Shown here in pieces: positions 1-6,198 of a stretch of DNA of 8,412 nt. Where the stretch lies: NCBI GenBank assembly GCA_902766515.1, contig CACXEB010000251.1:1-8412 (forward strand), given 5' to 3'. The notes beneath the pieces were generated by a model, which saw only the letters and a list, made by a program, of their open reading frames with translations, ran no database searches and had not been told where the DNA came from. The position numbers were made by a program, and so were the translations under genes. How positions within the stretch are numbered: position 1 is the stretch's first letter; each line of letters opens with the position of its first letter. Source of the DNA: an uncultured Eubacteriales bacterium (lineage in GTDB: Bacteria; Bacillota_A; Clostridia; Christensenellales; Aristaeellaceae).

Positions 1-249
1 ACCCCCATGATGATGCCCGGCGTCGTCTCCGGCGCGATCCTGAGCTGGATCATGATCATCACCGAGCTGTCCACCTCCATCATCCTGTATAACCCCTCCA
101 CCAAAACCATGACGCTGGAGATCTACAGCCAGGTTATCCGCGGCAACGACGGCGTCGCCTCCGCGATCTCCGCCATCCTAACCTTCTCCACCATCATCGC
201 CCTCGCCCTGTTCTTCAGGATCAGCGGCAAGAAGGAGATCACCATGTAG
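1..249 (+). CDS. ABC transporter permease, C-terminal end (partial)
   Basis: The reading frame is open from the first base and stops at TAG 247-249, so about 82 C-terminal residues of a longer protein are visible. They hold two hydrophobic spans separated by a short polar loop: one near GVVSGAILSWIMIITELSTS and a last one near SAISAILTFSTIIALALFF, ending in a short basic tail (RISGKKEITM). The ELSTSIILYNPSTKTMTLEIY stretch resembles the end of inner-membrane permeases of the binding-protein-dependent (BPD_transp_1) class, especially the iron(III)/thiamine branch (FbpB/ThiP-like). In such systems the permease passes substrate from a periplasmic or lipoprotein binding protein, powered by a cytoplasmic ATPase. 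The EAA loop that contacts the ATPase lies outside the window. A terminator follows about 50 bp after the stop, so this is probably the last gene of its operon. The substrate is inferred from resemblance only. Confidence 0.8.
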   Translation, partial: TPMMMPGVVSGAILSWIMIITELSTSIILYNPSTKTMTLEIYSQVIRGNDGVASAISAILTFSTIIALALFFRISGKKEITM

Positions 250-300
250 CCCGGACAAGACTGGCTTCAAACCACCACGCGGCTATAGCACAAGCAGCCG

Positions 301-350
301 AAAGAGGAGTTTTTGACCACTGATAAGGTGGAAAAAAGCTCCTTTTTGTT
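301..350 (+). terminator. Intrinsic terminator after the ABC permease gene
   Basis: A long imperfect hairpin is visible. AAAGAGGAG (301-309) pairs with CTCCTTTTT (339-347) with one G-T wobble, TTTTT (310-314) faces the A run at 332-336, and CCAC (317-320) pairs with GTGG (328-331) around a 7-nt loop. The 3' arm runs straight into TTTTTGTT. The position 52 bp after the permease stop fits termination of that operon. The stem is partly A-T, so efficiency is uncertain. Confidence 0.7.
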
Positions 351-508
351 GAAAAAAAACTGCTATAAAACCCCTATAGTTAAAAAAGAAATTTCCATAC
401 TGTATGGATGTCAACAAATAAAACTGGAAATATTCGGAAGGAAAGTAAACCCCGCAGCAGTTTTCCTCCCCCCAAACATCCTTTGTTATCATAACGATCC
501 TGTTTCAG
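351..508. other. AT-rich non-coding stretch with short palindromes
   Basis: By hand count 301-480 is about 36% GC, against clearly GC-rich flanking genes. I see no gene with a ribosome binding site here; the short open frames lack homology-like character. Two perfect odd palindromes stand out: a 15-bp one centred on 401 (arms TCCATAC and GTATGGA, 394-408) and an 11-bp one centred on 490 (GTTAT-C-ATAAC, 485-495). On the minus strand a TTGACA hexamer (414 to 409) abuts the first palindrome, but no good -10 box sits at the right distance. This may be residue of a mobile element or an old regulatory region. Confidence 0.5.
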
Positions 509-691
509 TTCCAGCCTCCAGATGACTCGCTCTACCAGTTCCTCAACAAGAAGCGCTCCGAGGGCACGAACTTCCTGGGCATTTACTATAGAACGACACG
601 CGACCATATCAAACAATATAGTCTCTGGGAACATCCTGCAGTTGATGATGCCAGCCCTGTCTGTCACGGAGCTGTTTCCCAGCCCTGTTAG
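509..691 (+). pseudogene. IS110-family transposase C-terminal remnant
   Basis: Reading frame 2 from 509 to the TAG at 689-691 gives PPDDSLYQFLNKKRSEG followed by NFLGIYYRTTRDHIKQY. From memory, C-termini of IS110/IS116/IS902-type transposases of Clostridia read roughly DD(S/P)xYxFLxKKRSEGK, then a short segment around YVYMTAGA, then NKFLRIYYGRVKEYL. Here the two conserved blocks are present but about a dozen residues between them are missing, so it looks like an in-frame deletion within a decayed copy. No start codon, ribosome binding site or N-terminal RuvC-like DEDD domain is found upstream; the frame upstream runs into the AT-rich stretch. IS110 elements lack terminal inverted repeats, so the element's original ends cannot be defined. 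The tail after IKQYSLWEH is not recognised. The identification is by pattern recall only and is moderately sure. Confidence 0.55.
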
Positions 692-706
692 AAAACAAAT
701 GAGCCC

Positions 707-739
707 GCGGAGTGCGACGCAATGCACTCCGCAGTTTTT
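707..739 (+). terminator. Strong intrinsic terminator
   Basis: A perfect 9-bp stem, GCGGAGTGC (707-715) with GCACTCCGC (724-732), closes an 8-nt loop and is followed after AG by TTTTT (735-739). It lies 15 bp after the stop of the IS110 remnant and just upstream of the consensus promoter at 755-783, so it would insulate the downstream operon from upstream transcription. It may be the original terminator of whatever gene the insertion remnant replaced or joined. Confidence 0.85.
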
Positions 740-754
740 GGGTGCTTCCATCGA

Positions 755-783
755 TTGACAGCCTGATTGTTTCCGCATATAAT
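755..783 (+). promoter_or_regulatory. Perfect-consensus sigma-A promoter
   Basis: TTGACA (755-760) and TATAAT (778-783) are both exact consensus hexamers with the ideal 17-bp spacer. Transcription is expected to start near 790, giving a leader of about 33 nt before the ATG at 824. A terminator ends 15 bp upstream, so this is a clean start of a new transcription unit covering the small acidic gene, the DUF4298 gene, and possibly the phosphatase and tocopherol-cyclase-like genes. No operator palindrome overlaps it, which suggests strong, largely constitutive expression. Confidence 0.9.
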
Positions 784-823
784 TTCAGGCGTGACAGGAA
801 AACGCATCAGGGGAGGCGATCGG

Positions 824-991
824 ATGGATACGAAGCGCACCGCGCCGGAAGACCAGGAGCAGAAGGCCCGCGAATACGCGGACAGCGTGCCGGAGGAGGA
901 AGCGGCGGACGAAGCGTATGAGCCCACTTACAGCGACGGCAGCCTGAAGAACGAGTGCTGGAACGATCATGCCTGGAGGGACAACGGATGA
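824..991 (+). CDS. Small acidic hypothetical protein (55 aa)
   Basis: The ATG at 824 has a GGGAGG ribosome binding site at 811-816 with 7-nt spacing and lies about 33 nt below the consensus promoter, so it is a credible gene despite its size. A longer start upstream (ATG 767) would fall inside the promoter and is rejected. The product has 16 Asp/Glu against 6 Lys/Arg, so it is strongly acidic. It has a Glu/Ala-rich middle (PEEEAADEAYE, residues 23-33) and a distinctive C-terminal part with one Cys and two Trp (ECWNDHAWRDNG). It has no signal peptide or membrane segment. Its TGA stop overlaps the ATG of the next gene (ATGA, 988-991), the classic arrangement for translational coupling, so it probably acts with, or is made in fixed ratio to, the DUF4298 protein. 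I do not recognise its family and assign no function. Confidence 0.75.
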   Translation: MDTKRTAPEDQEQKAREYADSVPEEEAADEAYEPTYSDGSLKNECWNDHAWRDNG

Positions 992-1296
992 CGGAGAAGG
1001 ATCCAAGCCTGGCCCGCATCGCGAAGATGGAAGCCTGCCTGAATGAGACGGCGGACCAGACCGCCCGGCTGCAGGAGCAGCTCGACGCGCTCAGGGCGCT
1101 GAAGTGCCGCGCCCAGGAACTGTTCGCTTATTATGGCAGCGAGGAATGGCATCAGGACCGGGACGCGGACCTGCCGGCGGGATTCAGGGCGGGCGTGCTG
1201 TCGGAGGACAGCGTCTACGACGCGATCATCGATTTGAGGGCCGCCGCGTTCGGGATGCTGAAGCTGGGGACGGAAATCCTGGAAGAATGGCTCTGA
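988..1296 (+). CDS. DUF4298 domain protein (102 aa)
   Basis: The start is the ATG at 988, overlapping the previous stop by the ATGA motif, with GGAGGG at 975-980 and 7-nt spacing; an ATG-less extension upstream would have no ribosome binding site. The whole protein matches the look of the DUF4298 family: a helical N-terminal half (RIAKMEACLNETADQTARLQ region, residues 10-40, probably coiled coil), the hallmark AYYGSEEWHQD (47-57), then GVLSEDSVYDAI (69-80) and a C-terminal helix ending LGTEILEEWL. Length of about 100 residues is usual for the family. Its function is unknown; it is a small soluble, probably cytoplasmic helical protein. Expression is probably driven by the promoter at 755-783 and coupled to the upstream acidic protein. 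Confidence 0.88.
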   Translation: MTEKDPSLARIAKMEACLNETADQTARLQEQLDALRALKCRAQELFAYYGSEEWHQDRDADLPAGFRAGVLSEDSVYDAIIDLRAAAFGMLKLGTEILEEWL

Positions 1297-1306
1297 CAGC
1301 CGCCTC

Positions 1307-1330
1307 GGTCCTGTCCGGCACCGGACGGCC
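1307..1330 (+). other. Intercistronic hairpin between DUF4298 and phosphatase genes
   Basis: GTCCG (1313-1317) pairs with CGGAC (1322-1326) around the 4-nt loop GCAC. The stem extends through a T-G and a C-G pair and, after a 2-nt bulge, GG (1307-1308) with CC (1329-1330). No T run follows, so it is not a standard terminator. It may stabilise the upstream mRNA segment or reduce expression of the phosphatase gene. The biological role is inferred. Confidence 0.4.
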
Positions 1331-1375
1331 AAAGCAGCGGAAACCAGATATTCCCACACAGCCGGAGGAAAGAAA

Positions 1376-2068
1376 ATGATTCAGAACAAGCGGGACCTCG
1401 GAGGGATCATGGCATCGGACGGCCGGCGGATCCGGCCGGGGATGCTGGTACGGTCGGCGCACCTGTCCCAGGCGGAGGACGCAGACCTGCAGGGCATCGC
1501 GTCCGTCATTGACCTGCGCACAACCGGTGAGCGTCAGGAGGCGCCGGACCAGGCCCATGGCCGGGAGTACCTGCCGATCCCGATCTTCGACGGCGTGCTG
1601 GCGGGCGTCAGCCATGAACAGGAAACGGAAAACGCGGGCATCCCGGATATGGCGATACTTTACGGCCGGATCGTCAGGGAATGCGCCGCTTCCTTCCGCA
1701 GGGTGCTGCTGGCCGTCATGGAGCATGATTTCGCCAGGGGAGCCATCCTTTGGCACTGCACGGAGGGCAAGGACCGCTGCGGGCTGACAACCGCGCTGGC
1801 GCTGGAAGCGCTCGGCGTGGACCGGGATACGATCCTGGCGGATTACCTGAAGACAAACGAGGTCAATCTTCCCAAAGCCATCAGCATCCGCCGGGAGGTG
1901 GCCGCGATCCATGGCGAAGCCGTCGCAGAAAGCGTCTACAAGGCCTATATCGCCGACGAGCGCTACCTGAGGACCGCCTGGGAGGCGATGGGAGACGATT
2001 ATCTCACCGGCACGCTGGGCATTCCCGCGGATACGATCACCCGCTTCCGGCAGTCGGTCCTGGCATGA
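1376..2068 (+). CDS. Tyrosine/phosphoinositide phosphatase-like protein (GKDR signature)
   Basis: The start ATG has GGAGG at 1364-1368 with 7-nt spacing. The 230-residue product fits the Y_phosphatase3 family (protein-tyrosine phosphatase-like, MptpB/LipA group). It starts with RDLGG...DGRRIRPGMLVRSAHLS (residues 6-31), has VIDLRT (44-49), and carries the P-loop HCTEGKDR (127-134): nucleophile Cys128 and phosphate-binding Arg134 in a CX5R frame. Lys132 and Asp133 give the GKDR form that, in characterised relatives such as MptpB of Mycobacterium, goes with activity on phosphoinositides as well as phosphotyrosine. The residue after the Arg is Cys135, where Thr or Ser is usual. It has no signal peptide, so it is probably cytoplasmic. 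It lies 79 bp after the DUF4298 gene and 66 bp before the tocopherol-cyclase-like gene, likely one operon. The true substrate cannot be read from the sequence. Confidence 0.9.
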   Translation: MIQNKRDLGGIMASDGRRIRPGMLVRSAHLSQAEDADLQGIASVIDLRTTGERQEAPDQAHGREYLPIPIFDGVLAGVSHEQETENAGIPDMAILYGRIVRECAASFRRVLLAVMEHDFARGAILWHCTEGKDRCGLTTALALEALGVDRDTILADYLKTNEVNLPKAISIRREVAAIHGEAVAESVYKAYIADERYLRTAWEAMGDDYLTGTLGIPADTITRFRQSVLA

Positions 2069-2134
2069 CGCGGCATCCGGAGCGCCATGTGCGGATCGAT
2101 TTGTGATTCAGGAGAGAGGAAGCGTATCTGACCC

Positions 2135-3280
2135 ATGTTCAACCATCACGATATCACCCGGGATGCCTGTATGCTGCACGGTCCGCTGGCCCATCACGGC
2201 TACGACTGGTGGTGGCACTCCTTTACCGCCCAGGATGCCGAAACCGGAGAGGACAAGCCGTTTTTCATTGAATTCTTCGTGTGCAATCCGGCGCTGGCGG
2301 AGGAAGCGCCTGTCCTGGGCCAGCTGCCCGCCAACCGGGCAGCCGGAAAACGCCCTTCCTACCTGATGGTGAAGGCGGGCACCTGGGGCGGGGACGCCTG
2401 CCAGCTGCACCGGTTCTTTGCCTGGAAGGACGTTGCCCTGCATGATGCAGCGCCTTATCAGATCGAAGCGGCAGACTGCCTGGCCTGTGAAACGGCGCTG
2501 AAGGGCAGCGTCGCCGTCGCTCCGGCGGAGGCCGCCGCCCACCCCGAATGGATGAGCGATGCCGGAGAGATGCGCTGGGACCTGACGATTGACAAGCAGA
2601 TCGCTTTCAATGTGGGTTATGGCGCCAGCAAGCCCCTGCGGGATGCCGAGGCTTTTGCCATGTACTGGCATGCGGAGGGGATGAAGAGCGCCTACAGCGG
2701 CACCGTCATCTTCAACGGCCGGCGCTACTCGGTGTCACCCGACAGGTGCTATGGCTACGCGGACAAGAACTGGGGCCGGGACTTCACGACCCCCTGGGTC
2801 TGGCTCTCCTCCAACTGCCTGACCAGCAGAAAGACCGGGCAGCCGCTGACGAACAGCGTTTTTGACATCGGCGGCGGCAGGCCGAAGGTATACTTCGTGC
2901 CGCTGGACCGCCGTCTGCTCGGCGTGTTCTTCTATGAGGGGAAAGAGTATGACTTCAATTTCTCCAGACTGCATCTGATGGTGAAGACCGCTTTTTCCTT
3001 CGAAGAGCATGAGGAAGAAGCCGTCTGGCATGTCCGGCAGGAGAACATCCATGCCGTCATGGAAACAGAGGTGCGCTGCCTGAAAAAGGAGATGCTGCTG
3101 ATCCGCTACGAGGCGCCGGACGGCAGCATGCGCCACCAGCGCCTGTGGAACGGCGGCACCGGCCGGGGCACCGTGAAGCTGTATGAAAAGCAGGAGGACG
3201 GGCTGGTCCTGGTGGACGAGGTGGAAGCCACTCACATCGGCTGCGAGTACGGGGAGTACGACCATCCGGATCTGTATTGA
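2135..3280 (+). CDS. Tocopherol cyclase-like beta-barrel protein
   Basis: A 381-residue protein. An in-frame TGA at 2129-2131 means translation cannot begin earlier than the ATG at 2135. Purine-rich AGGAGAGAGG (2110-2119) is the only ribosome binding site candidate and is rather distant (about 15 nt). The N-terminus has MLHGPLAHHGYDWWWHSF (13-30) and the middle has GYADKNWG (207-214) followed by TPWVWLSSN. The [HG]YxxKNWG...W.W pattern is the hallmark of the tocopherol cyclase family (Pfam Tocopherol_cycl), which shares a lipocalin-like double barrel with CrtC/AttH proteins. Many bacterial members occur where no tocopherol is made, so the cyclase reaction should not be assumed; binding or modification of a hydrophobic ligand is more cautious. 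No signal peptide or membrane helix is seen. It follows the phosphatase gene in the same direction and ends 84 bp from a convergent gene. Confidence 0.75.
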   Translation: MFNHHDITRDACMLHGPLAHHGYDWWWHSFTAQDAETGEDKPFFIEFFVCNPALAEEAPVLGQLPANRAAGKRPSYLMVKAGTWGGDACQLHRFFAWKDVALHDAAPYQIEAADCLACETALKGSVAVAPAEAAAHPEWMSDAGEMRWDLTIDKQIAFNVGYGASKPLRDAEAFAMYWHAEGMKSAYSGTVIFNGRRYSVSPDRCYGYADKNWGRDFTTPWVWLSSNCLTSRKTGQPLTNSVFDIGGGRPKVYFVPLDRRLLGVFFYEGKEYDFNFSRLHLMVKTAFSFEEHEEEAVWHVRQENIHAVMETEVRCLKKEMLLIRYEAPDGSMRHQRLWNGGTGRGTVKLYEKQEDGLVLVDEVEATHIGCEYGEYDHPDLY

Positions 3281-3283
3281 TGC

Positions 3284-3359
3284 GGACACCAGCCCGGTCA
3301 GCCTGCTGTGCGATACCGGCCGCATCCTGACATTGTGGAAAACCGGTCTGAAGGTGTCC
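3284..3359. repeat. Inverted repeat bracketing the convergent gap
   Basis: GGACACC (3284-3290) and GGTGTCC (3353-3359) are exact inverted repeats enclosing nearly all of the 84-bp space between two convergent genes. Inside, GTCAG (3297-3301) can pair with CTGAC (3327-3331). No T run marks a normal intrinsic terminator for either gene, so this nested fold is the only candidate structure for ending transcription here. A 7-bp match in this length could be chance. Confidence 0.3.
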
Positions 3360-3364
3360 TCCGT

Positions 3365-4978
3365 TCACGGCCTGGCAGCGGCTTCGGCCGCGCCGTCCAG
3401 GACGCGCTGCCAAACCGCCGCGTCCAGGTTCACCTCCATGGGAGAAATGACCTTCAGCTCATCCAGGACATCGTGGGTTTCGGGGTTCCGGCCGTTTTTC
3501 ATCGTATTGCTGTTCTTGCTGCGGTACCACCGGACGCTGTTCAAAAGCCGGCCGGCATCCTCAAATGCCTGCTCCTGAAGCCGGTTGCAGCAGTCGGTGA
3601 TCAGCCGGCGGGCCGCGTCGGGGTCGTCCATCGCTGCCGCATGCCGGAGCACGGCTTCCATCCCCCGCGCCATAGCCGTTTCCGCCTCATGCCAGTAAGC
3701 GCGGACAGGGCGACCGTAAATCCGGCTGTCCTCCGGCTCCACGCATAATGTGCACAGCTCCTTGAAGCGATAATACGGATATGCCGCCGTATCGAAAACC
3801 ATCGCCTGGTCCGCGCTCTGGTTGCGGGCATACGGCTCACTGACGCTGAGCACAGCGTTGGATACGGGGACGAACACGCCGTACAGCGCAGGGCCGGTGC
3901 TTTCCCATGTGACGCAGCACATATCGGCGGGAAGATCCGGATACACCTGGACCGCGTGCACGCTGAGGGCCGTATCCGTGCCGATGACGCGCATATCGGT
4001 CCGGCCCGCGTCATCCGGACAGTACGGCGTATCCTCATAACGGTTCCGCATCAGTTCCATGACGTCCTGCAGCGAAACCTTCCGGTCCGGGGCGAAGCAG
4101 AGCGGATACAGGTCCGTGATCCGGTAATCCCCGACAGTGGACGGGGAAAGGACCCGATGCCCGATCCAGGTACGCATGTGGGAGTAGTTGGTGACCACCT
4201 CATCGCCGGAATAGGTGGCGAGCAGGTCCAGCCGGCGGTCCGGTCCGTAGACGGCAAACCCGTTTTCCACCGCCAGGCTTTCCAGCCCGGGCGACAGGAT
4301 GGCTTCCGGATAATCGGACACGTAGCGCAGCAGGAATTCGTTGCCGAACGCGCAGACCCTGTCCTGAGGCAGCCTGACCGCCGCGTACTGGTGGCCGTTG
4401 TACATTTCCACATACCAGGCCTCCGCCTGATCGGCGATCAGCGCGATATTGACCTCGCTGCTTCCGTACCGGTCGATCAGGGACAGGAGCGTTTCCACCG
4501 CCGCGCGGGCCGTGGCGCTCTGGCACACTACAAGGTCCACCGCCGTGAACTCGGTGAGCCCGTGCTTGATGAGCGGGTCCGCCTGCAGCGCCGCCGCGTT
4601 GGAGAAGGAGGTGATCGACATGATCATCGTCACGCCGCATTCGTTGGCACAGACGGTAGCGTCGCGCCCCAGCCCGTTGATGGCCATGGCGCTGTCCATG
4701 AAAGGCGTCGAAGTATACCGGTATGTCGTCGCCGGAAGGTCCGTGAACACCGTGGCTTCATTGTCGATCGGCATCACCCTTCCGGGCACGTTATCCACCC
4801 GATCCATGACCGCGATACAGTTGCCCCAGACATCCTGATAATCATTGGATTTCGCCAGGATCGTGGTGCCGTCTTCGCTGACCCGGCTGCCCACGTACAC
4901 CGCGGTGCACGCGCTGGCGTTCCACACGACGCACAGGATCATCACCAGGCAGCCGATCGCCGCAATCAACTTTTTCAT
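3365..4978 (-). CDS. Secreted C69-family dipeptidase (N-terminal nucleophile hydrolase)
   Basis: The start is the ATG at 4978, with an AGGAGG-type site (complement of 4988-4992) 9 nt upstream; a further-upstream Met at 4999 lacks this. The 537-residue product opens with a signal peptide (MKK, hydrophobic core LIAAIGCLVMILCVVW, then NASA) directly followed by Cys24 in CTAVYVGSRVSEDGTT, the mature N-terminus of family C69. In this family the Cys freed at the N-terminus is the catalytic nucleophile, so signal cleavage after Ala23 would itself generate the active enzyme. Other family segments are AKSNDYQD (42-49), ANECGVTM (111-118) and ALIADQAEAWYVEMYNG (179-195). The expected role is extracellular or cell-surface hydrolysis of dipeptides or small amides. 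A charged C-terminal tail of about 50 residues (from SKNSNTMKNGRN) extends beyond what I recognise. It is divergent from the SGNH gene and convergent with the tocopherol-cyclase-like gene. Confidence 0.9.
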   Translation of the reverse strand: MKKLIAAIGCLVMILCVVWNASACTAVYVGSRVSEDGTTILAKSNDYQDVWGNCIAVMDRVDNVPGRVMPIDNEATVFTDLPATTYRYTSTPFMDSAMAINGLGRDATVCANECGVTMIMSITSFSNAAALQADPLIKHGLTEFTAVDLVVCQSATARAAVETLLSLIDRYGSSEVNIALIADQAEAWYVEMYNGHQYAAVRLPQDRVCAFGNEFLLRYVSDYPEAILSPGLESLAVENGFAVYGPDRRLDLLATYSGDEVVTNYSHMRTWIGHRVLSPSTVGDYRITDLYPLCFAPDRKVSLQDVMELMRNRYEDTPYCPDDAGRTDMRVIGTDTALSVHAVQVYPDLPADMCCVTWESTGPALYGVFVPVSNAVLSVSEPYARNQSADQAMVFDTAAYPYYRFKELCTLCVEPEDSRIYGRPVRAYWHEAETAMARGMEAVLRHAAAMDDPDAARRLITDCCNRLQEQAFEDAGRLLNSVRWYRSKNSNTMKNGRNPETHDVLDELKVISPMEVNLDAAVWQRVLDGAAEAAARP

Positions 4979-5010
4979 GTTCTGTTTCCTCCAAACCATT
5001 GCCGGCCTTT

Positions 5011-5020
5011 TGTGATCACA
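5011..5020. promoter_or_regulatory. Candidate operator palindrome TGTGATCACA
   Basis: This perfect 10-bp palindrome lies 32 bp upstream of the C69 start, in the spacer between the divergent C69 and SGNH genes. It contains TGTGA and TCACA, the half-sites of CRP-type regulators, but without the usual 6-bp spacing, so no regulator is named. No convincing -35/-10 pair was found for either gene here. Confidence 0.3.
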
Positions 5021-5094
5021 GAAACGGACGTGCTTCTGCGCTTGTTGATACGGCGCATCCGTACGTTATGGCAGTTTCCCGGCGCGTAAAACGG

Positions 5095-5104
5095 CTGATA
5101 TCAG
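5095..5104. promoter_or_regulatory. Candidate operator palindrome CTGATATCAG
   Basis: This is a second perfect 10-bp palindrome in the same 239-bp divergent spacer, 84 bp from the first centre to centre. It shares the TGAT/ATCA halves with the first. It may be a regulator site for the divergent pair; this is inferred from symmetry and position only. Confidence 0.3.
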
Positions 5105-5166
5105 TGCAGGATGATCTGTGCCCGGCGGCGGTCCGACGGAACGGAATGAAAAACAGTATTTCTTCA

Positions 5167-5181
5167 CGGGCACCTTGCCCG
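5167..5181 (+). other. GC-rich leader hairpin before the SGNH hydrolase gene
   Basis: CGGGCA (5167-5172) pairs perfectly with TGCCCG (5176-5181) around a 3-nt loop. It ends 24 nt before the ribosome binding site (GGAGG 5206-5210). There is no T run, so it is a leader stem-loop rather than a terminator; it could affect mRNA stability or translation. Confidence 0.4.
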
Positions 5182-5217
5182 GCCACTGACATGATCGAAG
5201 TAAACGGAGGGATTGAC

Positions 5218-6162
5218 TTGACAAACCAGGAGCTGAAAAAGATCTATTTCGGAGCCTATTCTTTTCAGGAAACGGATGACGGGTATCTGCAGGCTTTCCA
5301 GTATTCGGAAGCCCAGATGGCCTATTTCAAAGCCGCCTTTGATTTCTGGTACGACCGCTGCATGGCCTCGACCGCGAAAACGCTGGAATTCAATACCGAC
5401 GCGCAGACCGTCTCGTTTGATTACCGGATCATCTGGGAGGGGTCCCAAGATTCCTTTGAGCTGGCAGTCGACGGCCTGATCACGGACATCCGCTACGTGA
5501 AGGATCTGCCGAAAGAGGGCCGCCTCACCTGGACGCTTCCCGCCGGGACGAAGAACGTCATCCTCTATCTGCCGGCAGACGCCACCGTATTGATCCGCGG
5601 CTGCAGGATCGACGGAGCGTGGACGCCTGCGCGCAAAGATGCAAAAGTCCTCTGGCTCGGGGACTCGATCACCCAGGGCTTCGGCCCGCTCCGTGCCGGC
5701 CAGACGTATGTCAGCGTCGCCAACCGGCTGCTGAACTACGATCTCATCAACCAGGGGATCGGCGGCTATGTCTACGATAAAAAATCCCTCATGAAGATGG
5801 AAGGGTACACGCCGGACAAGATCATCGTCGCCCTCGGCACCAACCAGTTCGGCTGTGAAACCATGAAGGATGTGGAAGAATACTACAGCACCCTCATCGG
5901 ACTGTACGGCACCCAGGTCCCGATCCTGTGCGTCACCCCGCTCTGGCGCGGGGATGTGCCGGACGGCCTGCCGACGCTGGAACGCTTCTGCAAAAACGTG
6001 GCGGCCATCGCGGGACAGTATCCCAACGTCAGGGTGGTTGACGGTTTCCGGCTGGTGCCGCACCTGCCTGAGTACTTTCTGGACAACCTGCACCCGAACG
6101 CGCTCGGCTGCGAAACCTACGGCAGGAACCTGGTCGGGGCGATCAGGCGCCTGGGCTTCTGA
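5218..6162 (+). CDS. Two-domain SGNH/GDSL hydrolase (putative esterase)
   Basis: I choose the TTG at 5218 because GGAGG (5206-5210) sits 7 nt before it. The in-frame ATG at 5191 and earlier starts have no ribosome binding site and would add residues of non-coding character. The 314-residue product has an N-terminal beta-rich domain (about 1-140) and a C-terminal SGNH domain. Block I is GDSITQG with nucleophile Ser150, block II is NQGIGG with Gly180, block III is GTNQ with Asn209, and block V is DNLHPN with Asp289 and His292, so all catalytic elements are present. The arrangement resembles the GDSL hydrolases with an N-terminal jelly-roll module, some of which deacetylate sugars. A carbohydrate esterase role is therefore possible but unproven. 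No signal peptide is seen with the TTG start, suggesting a cytoplasmic enzyme acting on imported oligosaccharides. It lies 36 bp before the DUF3267 gene and is likely cotranscribed with it. Confidence 0.9.
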   Translation: MTNQELKKIYFGAYSFQETDDGYLQAFQYSEAQMAYFKAAFDFWYDRCMASTAKTLEFNTDAQTVSFDYRIIWEGSQDSFELAVDGLITDIRYVKDLPKEGRLTWTLPAGTKNVILYLPADATVLIRGCRIDGAWTPARKDAKVLWLGDSITQGFGPLRAGQTYVSVANRLLNYDLINQGIGGYVYDKKSLMKMEGYTPDKIIVALGTNQFGCETMKDVEEYYSTLIGLYGTQVPILCVTPLWRGDVPDGLPTLERFCKNVAAIAGQYPNVRVVDGFRLVPHLPEYFLDNLHPNALGCETYGRNLVGAIRRLGF

Positions 6163-6198
6163 TCCGCCGGACAATGAAAGAAATGAGGAACGCAGCCG

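Noticed and set aside
313..525. Short open frames in the AT-rich island
   Set aside because: They start inside the terminator hairpin, have no ribosome binding site and their products show no recognisable pattern.
3956..5089. Long plus-strand open frame opposite the C69 gene
   Set aside because: The product is Arg/His/Val-rich shadow translation; the minus strand encodes a clear signal peptide and C69 motifs with a good ribosome binding site.
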